In this document: piece after piece, positions 46,393-57,234 of the stretch
Numbering within the stretch: position 1 is the first letter of the stretch
Layout of the letters: every line of letters starts with the position of its first letter
From: Branchiostoma floridae
Lineage: Eukaryota > Chordata > Leptocardii > Amphioxiformes > Branchiostomatidae
Assembly: GCF_000003815.2 (NCBI RefSeq)
Contig: NC_049995.1
Span: forward strand, 10,080,223 to 10,144,222
Direction: 5' to 3'
DNA: 64,000 nucleotides
The notes under the pieces: generated by a model
Database searches by the model: none
Seen by the model: only the letters and a program-made list of their open reading frames with translations
Told to the model about the DNA's origin: nothing
Translations under genes and position numbers: made by a program

Positions 46393-46931
46393 CCATATGT
46401 GTTCTAGCTAGAAGCCCATCCTATATTACACCGCTATTCTAGGTACAAGCATGAGTTTCACTGAGAAACACGAAGAGATCACCAAACAGGATCCATGAAG
46501 AATATTCAGTAACTAACGTATGATCGTATGTGTTCTAGCTAGAAGCCCATCCAGTATTACACCGCTATCCTGGGTACAAGCATGAGCTTCACTGAGAAAC
46601 ACGAAGAGATCGATCCATAAATCCTCTTATTGAATATTCAGTAACTAACGTATGGCCGTATGTGTTCCAGCTAGAAGCCCATCCAGTATTCCACCGCTAT
46701 CCTGGGTACAAGCATGAGCTTCACTGAGAAACACGAAGAGATCACCAAGCAGGATTCGTGAATTAGTTTATTGAATACTCAACAAATAACACAAAACCAT
46801 ATGTTTTCCAGCTAAAAGCCCAACCAGTATTACACCGCTATCCTGGGTACAAGCATGAGCTTCACTGAGAAACACGAAGAGATCGATCCATAAATCCTCT
46901 TATTGAATATTCAGTAACTAACGTATGGCCG
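46393..46931 (+). pseudogene. Four tandem partial copies of the GID8 start exon
   Basis: Units of 131-139 bases repeat the end of the upstream intron (TATGTGTTCCAG acceptor), the 5' UTR (CTAGAAGCCCATCCAGTAT..) and the first 10-13 codons. ATGs lie at 46451, 46582, 46714 and 46855; the fifth, 46987, begins the real exon. The copies read [42 protein letters not shown] and [12 protein letters not shown], then stop. Copies 2 and 4 share the same end, so a two-unit block was probably duplicated. They could act as alternative first coding exons or upstream mini-ORFs, or be inert. Confidence 0.85.
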
Positions 46932-46986
46932 TATGTGTTCCAGCTAGAAGCCCATCCAGTATTACACCGCTATCCTGGGTACAAGC

Positions 46987-49900
46987 ATGAGCTTCACTGA
47001 GAAACACGAAGAGATCACCAAACAGGAGTGGATGGACAGGCTCAACTCCCTCCACATCTCCCGCGCAGACATGAACCGACTCATCATGAACTACCTTGTG
47101 ACCGGTGAGTTTTCTTCCGGCAGTTCAGGTAAGGACGTGGTAAAATGGTGGTGGAAAACAGCGGTGGAGTTTGCAGGGTTTAGGACATGACAGGGTCAGG
47201 GAGCCTTTGGGGGTACGGTGACTGTTCTATGCAAAATACTGTGAATGCTCGGTCAATGCTACATTCAGGAAGGCATTGTCTGCATATTATGATAATAAAT
47301 TTAAAGTATGCTGCCTTTGTTATTTGTTTTTTTTGTAAGGCCATGTTGATTTGATTATATGGATGACATCCGCGCTCGCACCAATTTTCGGCCATTTCCA
47401 AAAAAAAAAAAAAGTTTTAGACCACATACTGTGACATAGTAAATTGTGCAAAGCAGCTGTAAAATGAGCACAAATATTCCATAGACTGAAAAAAAAGTAT
47501 CAAAAAATCGATAACTGATGCCATAGAATGCCAAAATAAATCTCAAAAGTCAAAGAATAAGATGTGAAAGGACAGAAAGAAAAAAAAGTATTTTTGGTAG
47601 GGGTTTGTACATATGTACCAGTAAATTCAGGATACGTCCCGTTCAGGTCCAGAGGATCATTTCCAGGTGGACGTGAACCTGGACCTGATTGTCTGTGGAA
47701 ACTTGAGAACTGATAATACTCAAAACAATGGTAATTGGTCAATTTTGCTACAAAGGAATCTCTTTGGTGGATCATTGGACTACCATTGGCATTTTAAAAT
47801 CCCATCTTCATGTAGTAAAGGCTAACTGTCTCTGTACCTTTGCCTGTAGAAACTTGGTACAAGTGACTATAACCTCTACTCACTTCGCTTTTGGTGTCTT
47901 CTTTGCCCGGTAAGACCCCAAACACCCGCCGACATAGTGTGTCCATTTTGCAATTGGCTAACCCTGTTCGTCTGATTTTTTTTTTCAGGTCTGTTTATTT
48001 CAGATTGGTCCAAGAAGAAAAAAAATGTTTTGCACCCGTATGATGTACTGGTCGCAACATCTAACTGTTGGTATACCATACTATGTGTTTGTAGTCCTAT
48101 GTTCAACCTTCCTGGCCACATTGATTTCATACTGAAGCCAACTTTTTTTTTTGGCCAAACTTTTTTTTTATTCGCTCGCTCGCATCAATTTTGGAGTTCC
48201 CAGAGGATGTCATCCATATAATCAAATCAACATGGCCTAAAGCCAAATTCAGGCACCCATTACGGTAGACGTAAATGCACTGTTAACTTTGAGCTGTCCG
48301 ACTCTTAGGTAGTAAATTTCCGATATGGCAGACATGCAACAGAATACAGTGTGGTGTGCACAGAAAACATTTTGATATGAAATAGGAATGGATTATACTT
48401 TCTTTGTACATTTGGTAATTTTTTGGTGATACAATCAGCGTTCCCGCCAGGTTCTTGAAAGTATGCGTCCAAATATTCGGGAGGGGCGTAATGAGCGCCG
48501 TAGGCGCGAGACGGGTGCCACAAGCGCTCGCATTCTAGGGGGGTCCGGGGGCATGCTCCCCCGGGAAAATTTGGATTTTCAAACCCTCTAGAACACAATT
48601 TCCTACAATTTCAGAGGATAATCATGCACTTGAGATTGGATGTCGGTTGCCTCTTTTACTCCCATTTTCAGTTATCGACGACCACCCTCTTCATCAAAAT
48701 ACGTTATATTAAAAAAACTATAAGCACAGGGAATCAGCCTTCCGTGATATGGCCCGGGTATTATTTGTCCAGACATGTCTGTATGAAAATTTTGGATTTT
48801 TGATGCTTCGAAACAGGGCTCTAGCCAATTCGTCAACCCATGGAAAAATTCTGCCAATTTTTTCTGTCATTGTATTAAAAAAATGTCTACCTCGTGCGAT
48901 CGATGTTGCGACCTCCCGCATCAAATAGTTTTCCGAGACGATAAAATAACGGCACTATCACACTTTGTGCTTTTTTTCTATTATGCCCGATGATTTTACT
49001 CCAATTTTTCGAATCGGTGGGCTTTTACAAGGCCTTGCCGTCATTTTCCACGAGCGTGCGTTTGTTTCCTGCGACCTCAGGTAACCCCGTTTTCGGCGTG
49101 AAATCTTTGGCTGGATTTCTTTTTAAATAGACCAAGAACGTTATACATTACTCGAAGGAGGACGATCTGCTGCCTCTTTGGCAGTGATCAGTGTCGGTGT
49201 AGCCTTGAAGCAGTAGCCAGAAAGACGTCCCAACGTGCTGGGCGCTGCGATCGACGGTCCATCTGGGGAGGGGGGCGTGCCGCGCCATGTGCCACGGAGG
49301 CCAACGCTAGTGCACAGCCGACTCGATCGACGCTTGACAACAACATTGCGGCCCCTTTTCTGTCGCAAATTTTGTCTTTTTGAAACAAAAGATAATTTGG
49401 AAATAAGAAATAAAGTGTATAGTTTTGGATTCTTCACTTATTTACTGCGCACCGTCTTTTAAACTTGGATAAGTGGGAAAACTTTGATAGTAAATTGTTA
49501 GCAGCTGCAGCTAGGTAAGGAACTCAAGTTTCCAGACGACATGGGCGGCTACCAACGTCACGTGTGCTAGTACTCGGTAACTTTTGTTTTTTTTCCCGGT
49601 GACCAATGACAGAGTGTAACATTACATTTATCAAACGCTGATTGGTTATTAAGATGATTGGATTTGGACCTGGTGGCCAATCTAGACTGCTTGGCGCCGG
49701 CGGCTTGTTGTCAAAGATACCGACTGCCAATCAACTGCCCACAGCGTGAGAACTTTTGTTGAGATGTACTCGCACAAAACAGTTTGTTTGTTCAATACTA
49801 GTATTACCCACAAATCTTTAACAATACGTGAAAATGAGCTAGGACAAGTAAGTATCATGTTAATATCAGAATATAAAATCTGCAAAAGATTTCTTCGAGT

Positions 49901-52900
49901 GTTAAAGAATGCTGACTGTCAGATGTATTTCACGGACTAAAAAAAGTTACATTGCGCAACGGACAGCTCAGACTGGCGTGTGGCTGGTTATGTCGTACAT
50001 GGGTCCGCTAGTTGTAACACGTGCCGCGCTCCGTCCCATGTCCAGACTACTGGGATGACCGGAAAGTGAAGAATTTGAAGTATAAATTGTAAAGGTAGGA
50101 TTCCTTCTAATAAAGACAGATTTTTTTAAAGATTCCAGATACATTTTGTTAACTGGTGGTACAGGTCAGCCTTTGTTTCAGATTTTTTATGGACGCATTC
50201 AGCCGAACCGAGTGCGTCTTTCCAGAAAAAAATGCGTCCAAAGACGTAAAGACGTATGCCTGGCGGGAACGCTGGATACAATACATGGTTGCCCTCTACG
50301 ATACCCACAGATCCAACAGATCTTAAATTGGTACATGATAAACAAGTTGGTCTCAATGCAGAAATGACTGTAGAACAGGGAAGTTGTGTGCTGTTTGTCT
50401 TGCTGATGAATATTCATGAGTTTGCCTTATTTGGCACAAGCCAATCAGCTTTACCCAAAGACAATGTTTTAGGCAATTCTTTGCATCTCCAAGAGTGTTA
50501 TATGATTGTATCAAGAGATAACATGCACCAAGCAAGAAATTAATATTCAGAGTAAATACATACTTCAACGGAGTTAATCCTTTAGTATGCCTGCAAACTC
50601 CTACCTTGTTTTCTGATTAATTTTGATGGTGACTACTAACAATCCCACATCCTTTTTCAGTTAATGTCTTGCATTGTATGTTTTTTTGGCAATGCCTCAG
50701 GGGCTAGCCAAATAGTATGTTTTATGTCTGTTTATTATAACTGTGTAATGTGTATTGTATACTCATACTGAAAGAGGTTGTTGTCAATTTTGTGTGTCTG
50801 TTCAATATTTATGTGGTGTTTCATAATGAACAACACACATTAAAACATTTATTCTCCTTCATTCATTAGAAGGGTTCAAAGAGGCTGCGGAAAAATTCCG
50901 CGTGGAAGCTGGAATTCCGATGAACATGGACACGGAATCCCTGGACGAGAGAATAAAGATCCGAGACGCCATCCAGAAGGGGGAGATAGAAGAAGCCATG
51001 GCATTGGTCAACAACCTCCATCCTGAGTTGTTAGATGATAACAGATATCTCTACTTTCATTTGCAAGTAAGTTTTCTCCTATAACCTAATATGTAGACAG
51101 TGTAAATTACTGTAATTACAGTAAAATGCTTGCCACAACAACTGTCCCTACTTACTGTAAATCCTGTTCACACTAATGACAGTTCTAATTTTGCAGTGAA
51201 CTCTTCACCAGAAATATGAGTATCCAATGTATTACTAAATACAGTAACTGTACTATATACAGAATAGTTTGAACAAGTTTTAAACACTTTAAAAAATTCC
51301 CTTTCCGTCCTTCTGTGAATTAATAGCACTGCAAAAGTAGATGAATTCACATGTTTTTTTGTAAGTATTGTTGAATCAAATGTTTGGACACTAAATGTGT
51401 ATCTAAAGAAAGAGAAAAAGACATGTTTTTGATATGCCGGTAATAGTACACACCAAGTTTTCATTGTTTCTTTCTATGATAACTAACTGTGGCTCATTAT
51501 AAGATGTTGATTGATTGACCAATGATAGTACTGTAAGCTACTAATCTAATTTCCTCTCGACCAATCAGCAACAACATCTGATAGAACTGATCAGGAAGAA
51601 AGACGTGGAGGGAGCACTGCAGTACGCACAGACACACCTGGCAGAGAGAGGGGAGGAAAACTCTTGTTGAAAATGTTGGGATTGATCGACCAATGATAGT
51701 ACATAGCCACTAATCTAATTTGTTCTTGACCAATCAGCAACAACATCTCATAGAACTGATCAGGAAGAAAGACGTGGAGGGAGCACTGCAGTACGCACAG
51801 ACACACCTGGCAGAGAGAGGGGAAGAAAACGCGGACGTTCTGAACGAACTGGAGAAAACGCTCGCTCTCCTGGCATTCGAGAACCCGGAGGATTCTCCGT
51901 TCGGCGAGCTGCTTCACCCTTCTCAAAGACAAAAGGTGGGGAAAGTGTCAAAGTAATATTTTTATATACACAGTTTATCCAATTACTGTAAATGCATTTA
52001 AAGTGTAACTGAAATGAAATCGTCTGTAGCATTTTCTACCAATAATGTAAAAATTTGATCTTTTCTAAAAAAGTCAATGCAAGTTTCAAATCAATTGTCC
52101 GTCCGGAAGTCCCTCAAACAGCGACATAAAAATGTGTACTCTGAGCTCTTTGCTGGAACTAATTAGGAACACGCCGTGACGTCATTTTAGTTAGTCCCTA
52201 CTAGCTGGTATGGTTGACTAGGGGAATAATGTACATTTGATAGACCCGTATCTTATAAAGGAAACATAATTCATTGACGAAACTCGGCACGACTAAAGAA
52301 CACATACTTCACTTCACTTGAAGGGAATTTCGTTCGTATTCACGCCACTAAAATATATCTTAGAGGCACTTGAAGTTGATGCACGTACCAAGCGTGCGTA
52401 ACGCAAGCGGGGAGAAAGTTCATTATTGTAGCGTGTAGAATGAGCGGGGATAAACAACCATCGCTTCTTCTATACACAAATGATAGCATGAGCTTACATT
52501 ATCCTCAGTAAGGAGGCCATGCTGTACATTAATTTGAAGATGTTTTCTAGCGGAAGCGCAGAAGTTTGTGCCTCTTTGCGGTCTCCGCTTGTGCCTGCTA
52601 GCAAAACCGGGACTAAAGCTTCGGTCGCGTACAAATATACAACAGCTGAGCAACTAACTACGTACAGTTCGCCAGGATTTAAAATGAGAAGCAACCTCAT
52701 TGCCACAAGAAATGCGATTCAAAATACATTCCCACTCAAAGTATGTGTTTGTTTACAAACCTGTAAGCTTTTATCGGATAGATAGTACGTCGTAGACTGA
52801 CTATTTCTAGTCGTGAGCACGGCCGATAGCTAGCTAAACGCCTCCAGATTGTGACGAGTCCGTGAAACATTTTGAGAGTGACTGTTCTTTCTGTCTCATA

Positions 52901-55900
52901 TTTGTCTGCACAACAGACAGATTTCGTAAGCTCCCAGTGATTCGAGGAAAACACACAGACTGGTGTTTCCGTGATAGAAAATTCGAAAAGTGTGGTTAAA
53001 TAATAGCGCATGGCACGGGGCCGCCATTTTTTTGTGAGGAATTTTTCTTTGTTGTTGACGACGAAAAAGCCAAGATTCACTCGTAACTAGGTTTTACGGA
53101 GACCATATCAGTACTACATATCAATGCTACAATATTCATGACAAAATCTAGCGACAAAAGTGCCAAGTTTGTAGCTACACGAGCAAAAAAAACGAGTTAT
53201 CGATGACATAGTAACGAGTACGTACATGCTTGTGGTCCCGCAACCCAGATATATTTTCCTTTGTTTACATGCTCAGGTTACGCTAGAAGTTTTTATACAA
53301 AACCAAACTATTTTAACTCACCTATCAACAACATGTCCACCGCTAAGACACTACACAACAGACAGATTTCGTAAGCTCCTAGTGATTCGAGGAAAAACAT
53401 ACAGACTGGTGTTTCCGTGAAAGAAAATTCGAAAAGTCTCAGGATTTTAGCGCACGGCCGCCATCTTTTTGGGGGCCATTTTTCTTAGAGTTGTTGTTGT
53501 TGACGACGAAAAATCCCAGATTCGCTCGTAACTTGGTTTTACTGAGACCAAGAACTACAATATTCATGACAAAATCTAGTGACAATTTTTCCAACGTATT
53601 TTGAATACGGTCAGCAAATTTTCGTGCTTGAAAATCTTGGGACAGCGTCGTTTGTTGTTACGAGTTCGGTATAAGCGGTTCACTTTGTTATGAAATCTAT
53701 CCGGACGCCGACAAAGATGTAAAATCCAAGAATCATTTGTGCTGTTTTGTGTCGGAGTCTAAGCGTACAAGTACTTCACAATAATGGCACCGCAGTTATG
53801 ACCAGAATAAGCGAAATACAAGGTAAATTTACAGGGCGAATTACTACTAGTATGTGACAGACAAACGTCCTGCAGCTGTGATAAACTGTGGCGAATTCAC
53901 CCTTCTCCGCGCGTGTTCCGTGACTGGGGCACTTTGAGTCGGCAGACCAGCGGTGTCAATAGTTGAAACTTTTCCTGCGATAATCCTTCTGGTCCTCCCA
54001 CAGCTCTCCCCAATATAATCTCAAGGTTCATGTTGAAGCACGAGGGCTCGAAGTGTGCGGAGCTCGAAGTGTGCAGAGCCGTAGATGTCGCGGAAGGAAC
54101 CATGCCGATGCCTCTGAACAAACTTGATACATAATTTTGTCTGTTTTCTAGCTCGCTGAGACTCTCAATTTGTCAGCCACAGTTCTGTCATTTTTAACTT
54201 TGGGGAATCTGTGCATAGATATCCCCTCGGTAGACTGACTATTCTTACAGCTAACGCCATGTGGGCCTCCTGCGACACAATAACTTCTACTGGACTTTGT
54301 ACTAACACGACCTGTAGTACAAGACACCATTACAGCGGACGGGGGTAGAGCTACTACAAGAACGCGACTCTCTAAAATGACGTCATGCATATCATTTGAA
54401 TTCGCCCTCGGATGCCCCAAGTCGCACTTTTTGAAGACGTTTTAACATTACTTCCCGACCGAATTATCACATGAAAAATATTTCAATCTAATAGCGAGGA
54501 AATGATCCTCTAGATCGTTAAAAAATAAATTGTATTCAATTGTATTTCTGCAAGTCTTTAAGTTCGCGGGGATTTAATTTCGCGGTAGCGGGAAAAAGGA
54601 CTTTTCGCAGTGGATTTAAGTTTGCGGTAACACCATAGACTGCAGTCTAATACCATAATAGAAAAATGTTCGCGGTGGTTTTAAGTTCGCGGTAAAGTGG
54701 TCACCGCGAAAACCGCGAACATTAATCCACCTCGAATGTTTCTGCATTTACAGTATTGTAAGTACAGATGAATTCAGTAAATTGCACAACAGATTAACGC
54801 ACAATTCTTTTAACTGCATGGAATTCCAAAATCCCAAACCAGTGCGTTCTAGCTGAATAACCTCCCATTATTGCACCAGCAGGATAATTGCACAAATTAT
54901 GGTGGCAAATAGGCCGTGCAATTAAGCCGCTTCTACTGCTATGCCAATACTACATACATGTACATGGAATTTGTGGCTGTTTGAGCAATGAGGACTAGTT
55001 TGTTGTTATGATTATTTTTTTCATCTTTTTAAATGGAAAAGATCAGTTATACAGTCAAACCTGTACAAGCTGCTACCAGTACCGGCTCTACATAAGGACC
55101 ACCTGGCCAACAGGACTTTTTTTTAGATAGTTTATCCCATTGACACAAGCTTTATGAACCCTGTCCATAGTGACTATCTGTCCACATAGACAAGATTTTA
55201 TTGGTGTCCTGTGTGCTCTTTTAGGGCAGTTTTGACTGTTTATCTTAAATTTTCTGCATATCTATGTAAAATATAAATCAATTTGAAACAACCAAACCAA
55301 AATATTGTTACAAGTACAGTCAAACCTGCCCGAGCGACCACCTCTTCTTAGTGACCACCTGGCCATTTCGACCGCTTTTTCTCGGTCCCGATTTATTTTC
55401 CCATTGATGTAAGCATTAAGCGACCTTTTCTCAACGACCACCTGGCCAACGCGACCGCGACCGGCCCAAATTGGGACCCATAACGACCGCATCATTTTCA
55501 AAATTGAGGTTTTCATCGATTTTTTATGATAACTAGCGCGATTTTGTGTCGAAATCGGCCAGTTTGCGTCGGATTTTCGGGTTAAATTTACAGTTTACAG
55601 TGTGCGTGTTGTATTTGACATTAAAGACCTCGCTTCTTTGCGTGCGTGCAGCGTGCTTCCTATTTGCCATTAAACACAACGGAAACCATTTATACTTTGC
55701 ATCGGTCATGTTTTGAGTCGATACTCTTCTCAGCGACCACCTGTCCAAATCGACCGCTTTTTTCCGGTCCCTCGTGTGGTCGTCTTGGGCAGGTTTGACT
55801 GTAGTATGTGGGTAATACAAGTTATAGTGAATTGGTTCTTGAATCTCTGACATTAAGAAAGATAATCAATTGCAATTTTTTTTCTGTTTGCAGGTTGCGA

Positions 55901-56067
55901 GTGAGCTGAACTCGGCTATTCTAGAAGTAGAAAACAGAGAGTCTACCCCAAAGCTGGCTAACATGCTAAAACTCTTACTGTGGGCCCAACATGAACTGGA
56001 CCAGAAGAAAGTCAAGTACCCACACATGACAGACCTAGCCAAAGGAGACATAGAAGACCCCAAATGA
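46987..56067 (+). CDS. GID8: GID8 / TWA1, CTLH E3 ligase complex subunit
   Basis: Four coding exons: 46987-47104, 50870-51066, 51738-51935, 55894-56067; 228 aa, the same length as vertebrate GID8. It is a scaffold subunit of the GID/CTLH ubiquitin ligase that bridges RanBP9/10 with the RMND5-MAEA catalytic pair. LisH lies at about 25-57 ([20 protein letters not shown]), CTLH about 63-120 ([20 protein letters not shown]), and the CRA region follows to the C-terminus ([18 protein letters not shown]). The start at 46987 is chosen because only this of five repeated ATGs continues into a full exon ([18 protein letters not shown]). A partial duplicate of exon 3 sits just upstream of it. A non-coding first exon is likely. 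The gene is head-to-head with ADRM1. Confidence 0.96.
47339..48237. mobile_element. Harbinger-like non-autonomous element, full-length copy 2
   Basis: It has the same GGCCATGTTGATTTGATTAT termini as 2377-3210, flanked by TAA on both sides (47336-47338, 48238-48240). Compared with copy 1 it has about 65 extra bases, including the CCAGGTGGACGTGAACCTGG stretch. There is no coding capacity. It lies in GID8 intron 1. Confidence 0.8.
48436..50274. mobile_element. 1.84-kb hAT-like non-autonomous element
   Basis: The termini CAGCGTTCCCGCCAGG and CCTGGCGGGAACGCTG are exact inverses. The exact eight-base duplication GATACAAT flanks both ends (48428-48435 and 50275-50282), as expected for hAT transposition. 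Subterminal GACGTnTTTACG and ATGCGTCC motifs recur near both ends. There is a GGGGGCATGCTCCCCC palindrome near 48549. No transposase is recognisable; the interior of about 1.6 kb may be filler or captured DNA. Confidence 0.85.
51569..51670 (+). pseudogene. Partial tandem duplicate of GID8 exon 3
   Basis: It repeats the acceptor (CGACCAATCAG) and the first 32 codons of exon 3 ([18 protein letters not shown] onward), nearly identical to 51738-51833. It then diverges into SC and a stop. The upstream intron end (about 30 bases) is duplicated too. No donor is obvious. Use of its acceptor would give a truncated protein. Confidence 0.9.
51936..54540. other. GID8 intron 3, proximal part, with a direct repeat pair
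   Basis: No exon is seen. A block of about 180 bases from about 52909 (ACAACAGACAGATTTCGTAA, TTCGAGGAAAA, CAGACTGGTGTTTCCGTGA, GCCGCCAT, TTGTTGACGACGAAAAA) recurs from about 53353, offset about 443 bases. The recurring unit and its GCCGCCAT motif resemble a promoter-type sequence, but there is no other evidence of transcription. Confidence 0.5.
54548..54756. mobile_element. CGCGGTGG-type MITE, copy 3
   Basis: Opposite orientation to copy 1: TTTAAGTTCGCGGGGATTTA start, GACTTTTCGCAGTGG, CCATAGACTGCAGTCTAATACC, TTCGCGGTGG, and TTTCTGCATTTACAGTA end. GID8 intron 3. Confidence 0.7.
55050..55240. mobile_element. Eroded pogo/Tc1-like MITE
   Basis: It starts TACAGTCAAACCTGTACA and ends CAGTTTTGACTGT, with GGACCACCTGGCC inside, like the better preserved element at 55317. 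Ends are diverged. Confidence 0.5.
55317..55801. mobile_element. 485-bp pogo/Tc1-like MITE, TA duplication
   Basis: CAGTCAAACCTGCCC and its exact inverse GGGCAGGTTTGACTG are flanked by TA on both sides (55315-55316, 55802-55803). Subterminal GCGACCACCTG and CGACCGCTTTTTnCGGTCC recur in inverse order. This layout is typical of pogo/Tigger-type Tc1-mariner derivatives. It lies about 90 bases before GID8 exon 4. Confidence 0.8.
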
Positions 56068-57045
56068 CTACTCTTCAAACTATTAATGTAGATATCTTTG
56101 TACAAAAGGTAAAGTTCACCCATTAAACACTACATACAACATGTATTAAGGATGTTACAATACAGCGAAAAAACTTAGATTCAGGAGTGACACCTAGGCC
56201 ACATTCGTTGTAGGTTGGCATATAATTTGATGCCGTAGAAATTTCAAGTAGGCTGTGCCAGAACCAACCTCTGACAAGGATTTCAAGACAGGCTTTTCAA
56301 GACAGAAGAATTTTGTACAACATTGCACAGCTATCTCAAGTATCATATGACAGTTGCACAGTGTATGTGACCAGGTCTTATTTGACTCACATTTGTAAAT
56401 TATCTTGAAAATCTGAAAAAGAAGTAATCAAGAAGCTACACCATCTTGGTAGAAGGCAACTTGCAACACTTAAATTTACCCTATTTCTTGAGCCTGAATA
56501 CTCAAAGTAAGTTATATGTCAGTCTTCAGGACTATGCTGGCTCTAAGAAGAAGAATTTTCCACAGGAATTTGGCCACCATAGTATTTCATTTGCCCATAC
56601 ACAGAGTTGGTGGAAATGTTACCCTCACTTCATGGTCTCTCTCCCTCAATTCTTTCCCCTACCTTTGCCAAATTCTACACATGTATCTATACAGCGAACA
56701 AGCTTCAGCCATATTCATTGATCGCAAGCTCACCAAACTTAAAAGCCTTTCAAGACTTTCATATTTTTGACCATATCTAGCACATAGAGGGCTTTGGTCA
56801 ATGTGTATAAATTGAATGATGGCCAAGAGAATGCCAGGCATGTTTCTGTGGAAAATTGACATCTAGAGCTCGTTATTTCACCTCTGCAGTGTAAGATTTG
56901 GATGGGTGGCTGGATGCTAGTAGTACATGTACATCGCTTCAACCTTATTATCCACAGCTTGCCTTGTAATGCAGTGATCTCCAAGCAGATCCTAAGGTTC
57001 CGGTAGCCATCCACACTCCTCTGCCAGCTTTTGATACTAGTAAAT

Positions 57046-57234
57046 GTATTTAAGTTCGCGGGGATTTAATTTTGGGAAAAAGAACTTTTAAGTTCACGGT
57101 AGCACCATGTACTGTAGTCTCTTACTGCCATGGTAAAATGTTTACGGTGGTTTTAAGTTCGCAGTGAAGCGTTCACCGCGAAAACCGCAAACATTAAAAC
57201 CGCGAACCACCGCAAAAATTTCTGCATTTACAGT
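57046..57234. mobile_element. CGCGGTGG-type MITE, copy 4
   Basis: AAATGTATTTAAGTTCGCGG start, GTAGTCTCTTACTGCCATGG centre, GGTGGTTTTAAGTTCGC, and TTTCTGCATTTACAGTA end. Same orientation as copy 3, with a 15-20 base internal deletion. Confidence 0.7.

Noticed and set aside
49141..49462. Frames of 66-98 codons in the hAT-like element as transposase
   Set aside because: No BED finger or hAT dimerisation motif; both strands are open because of base composition.
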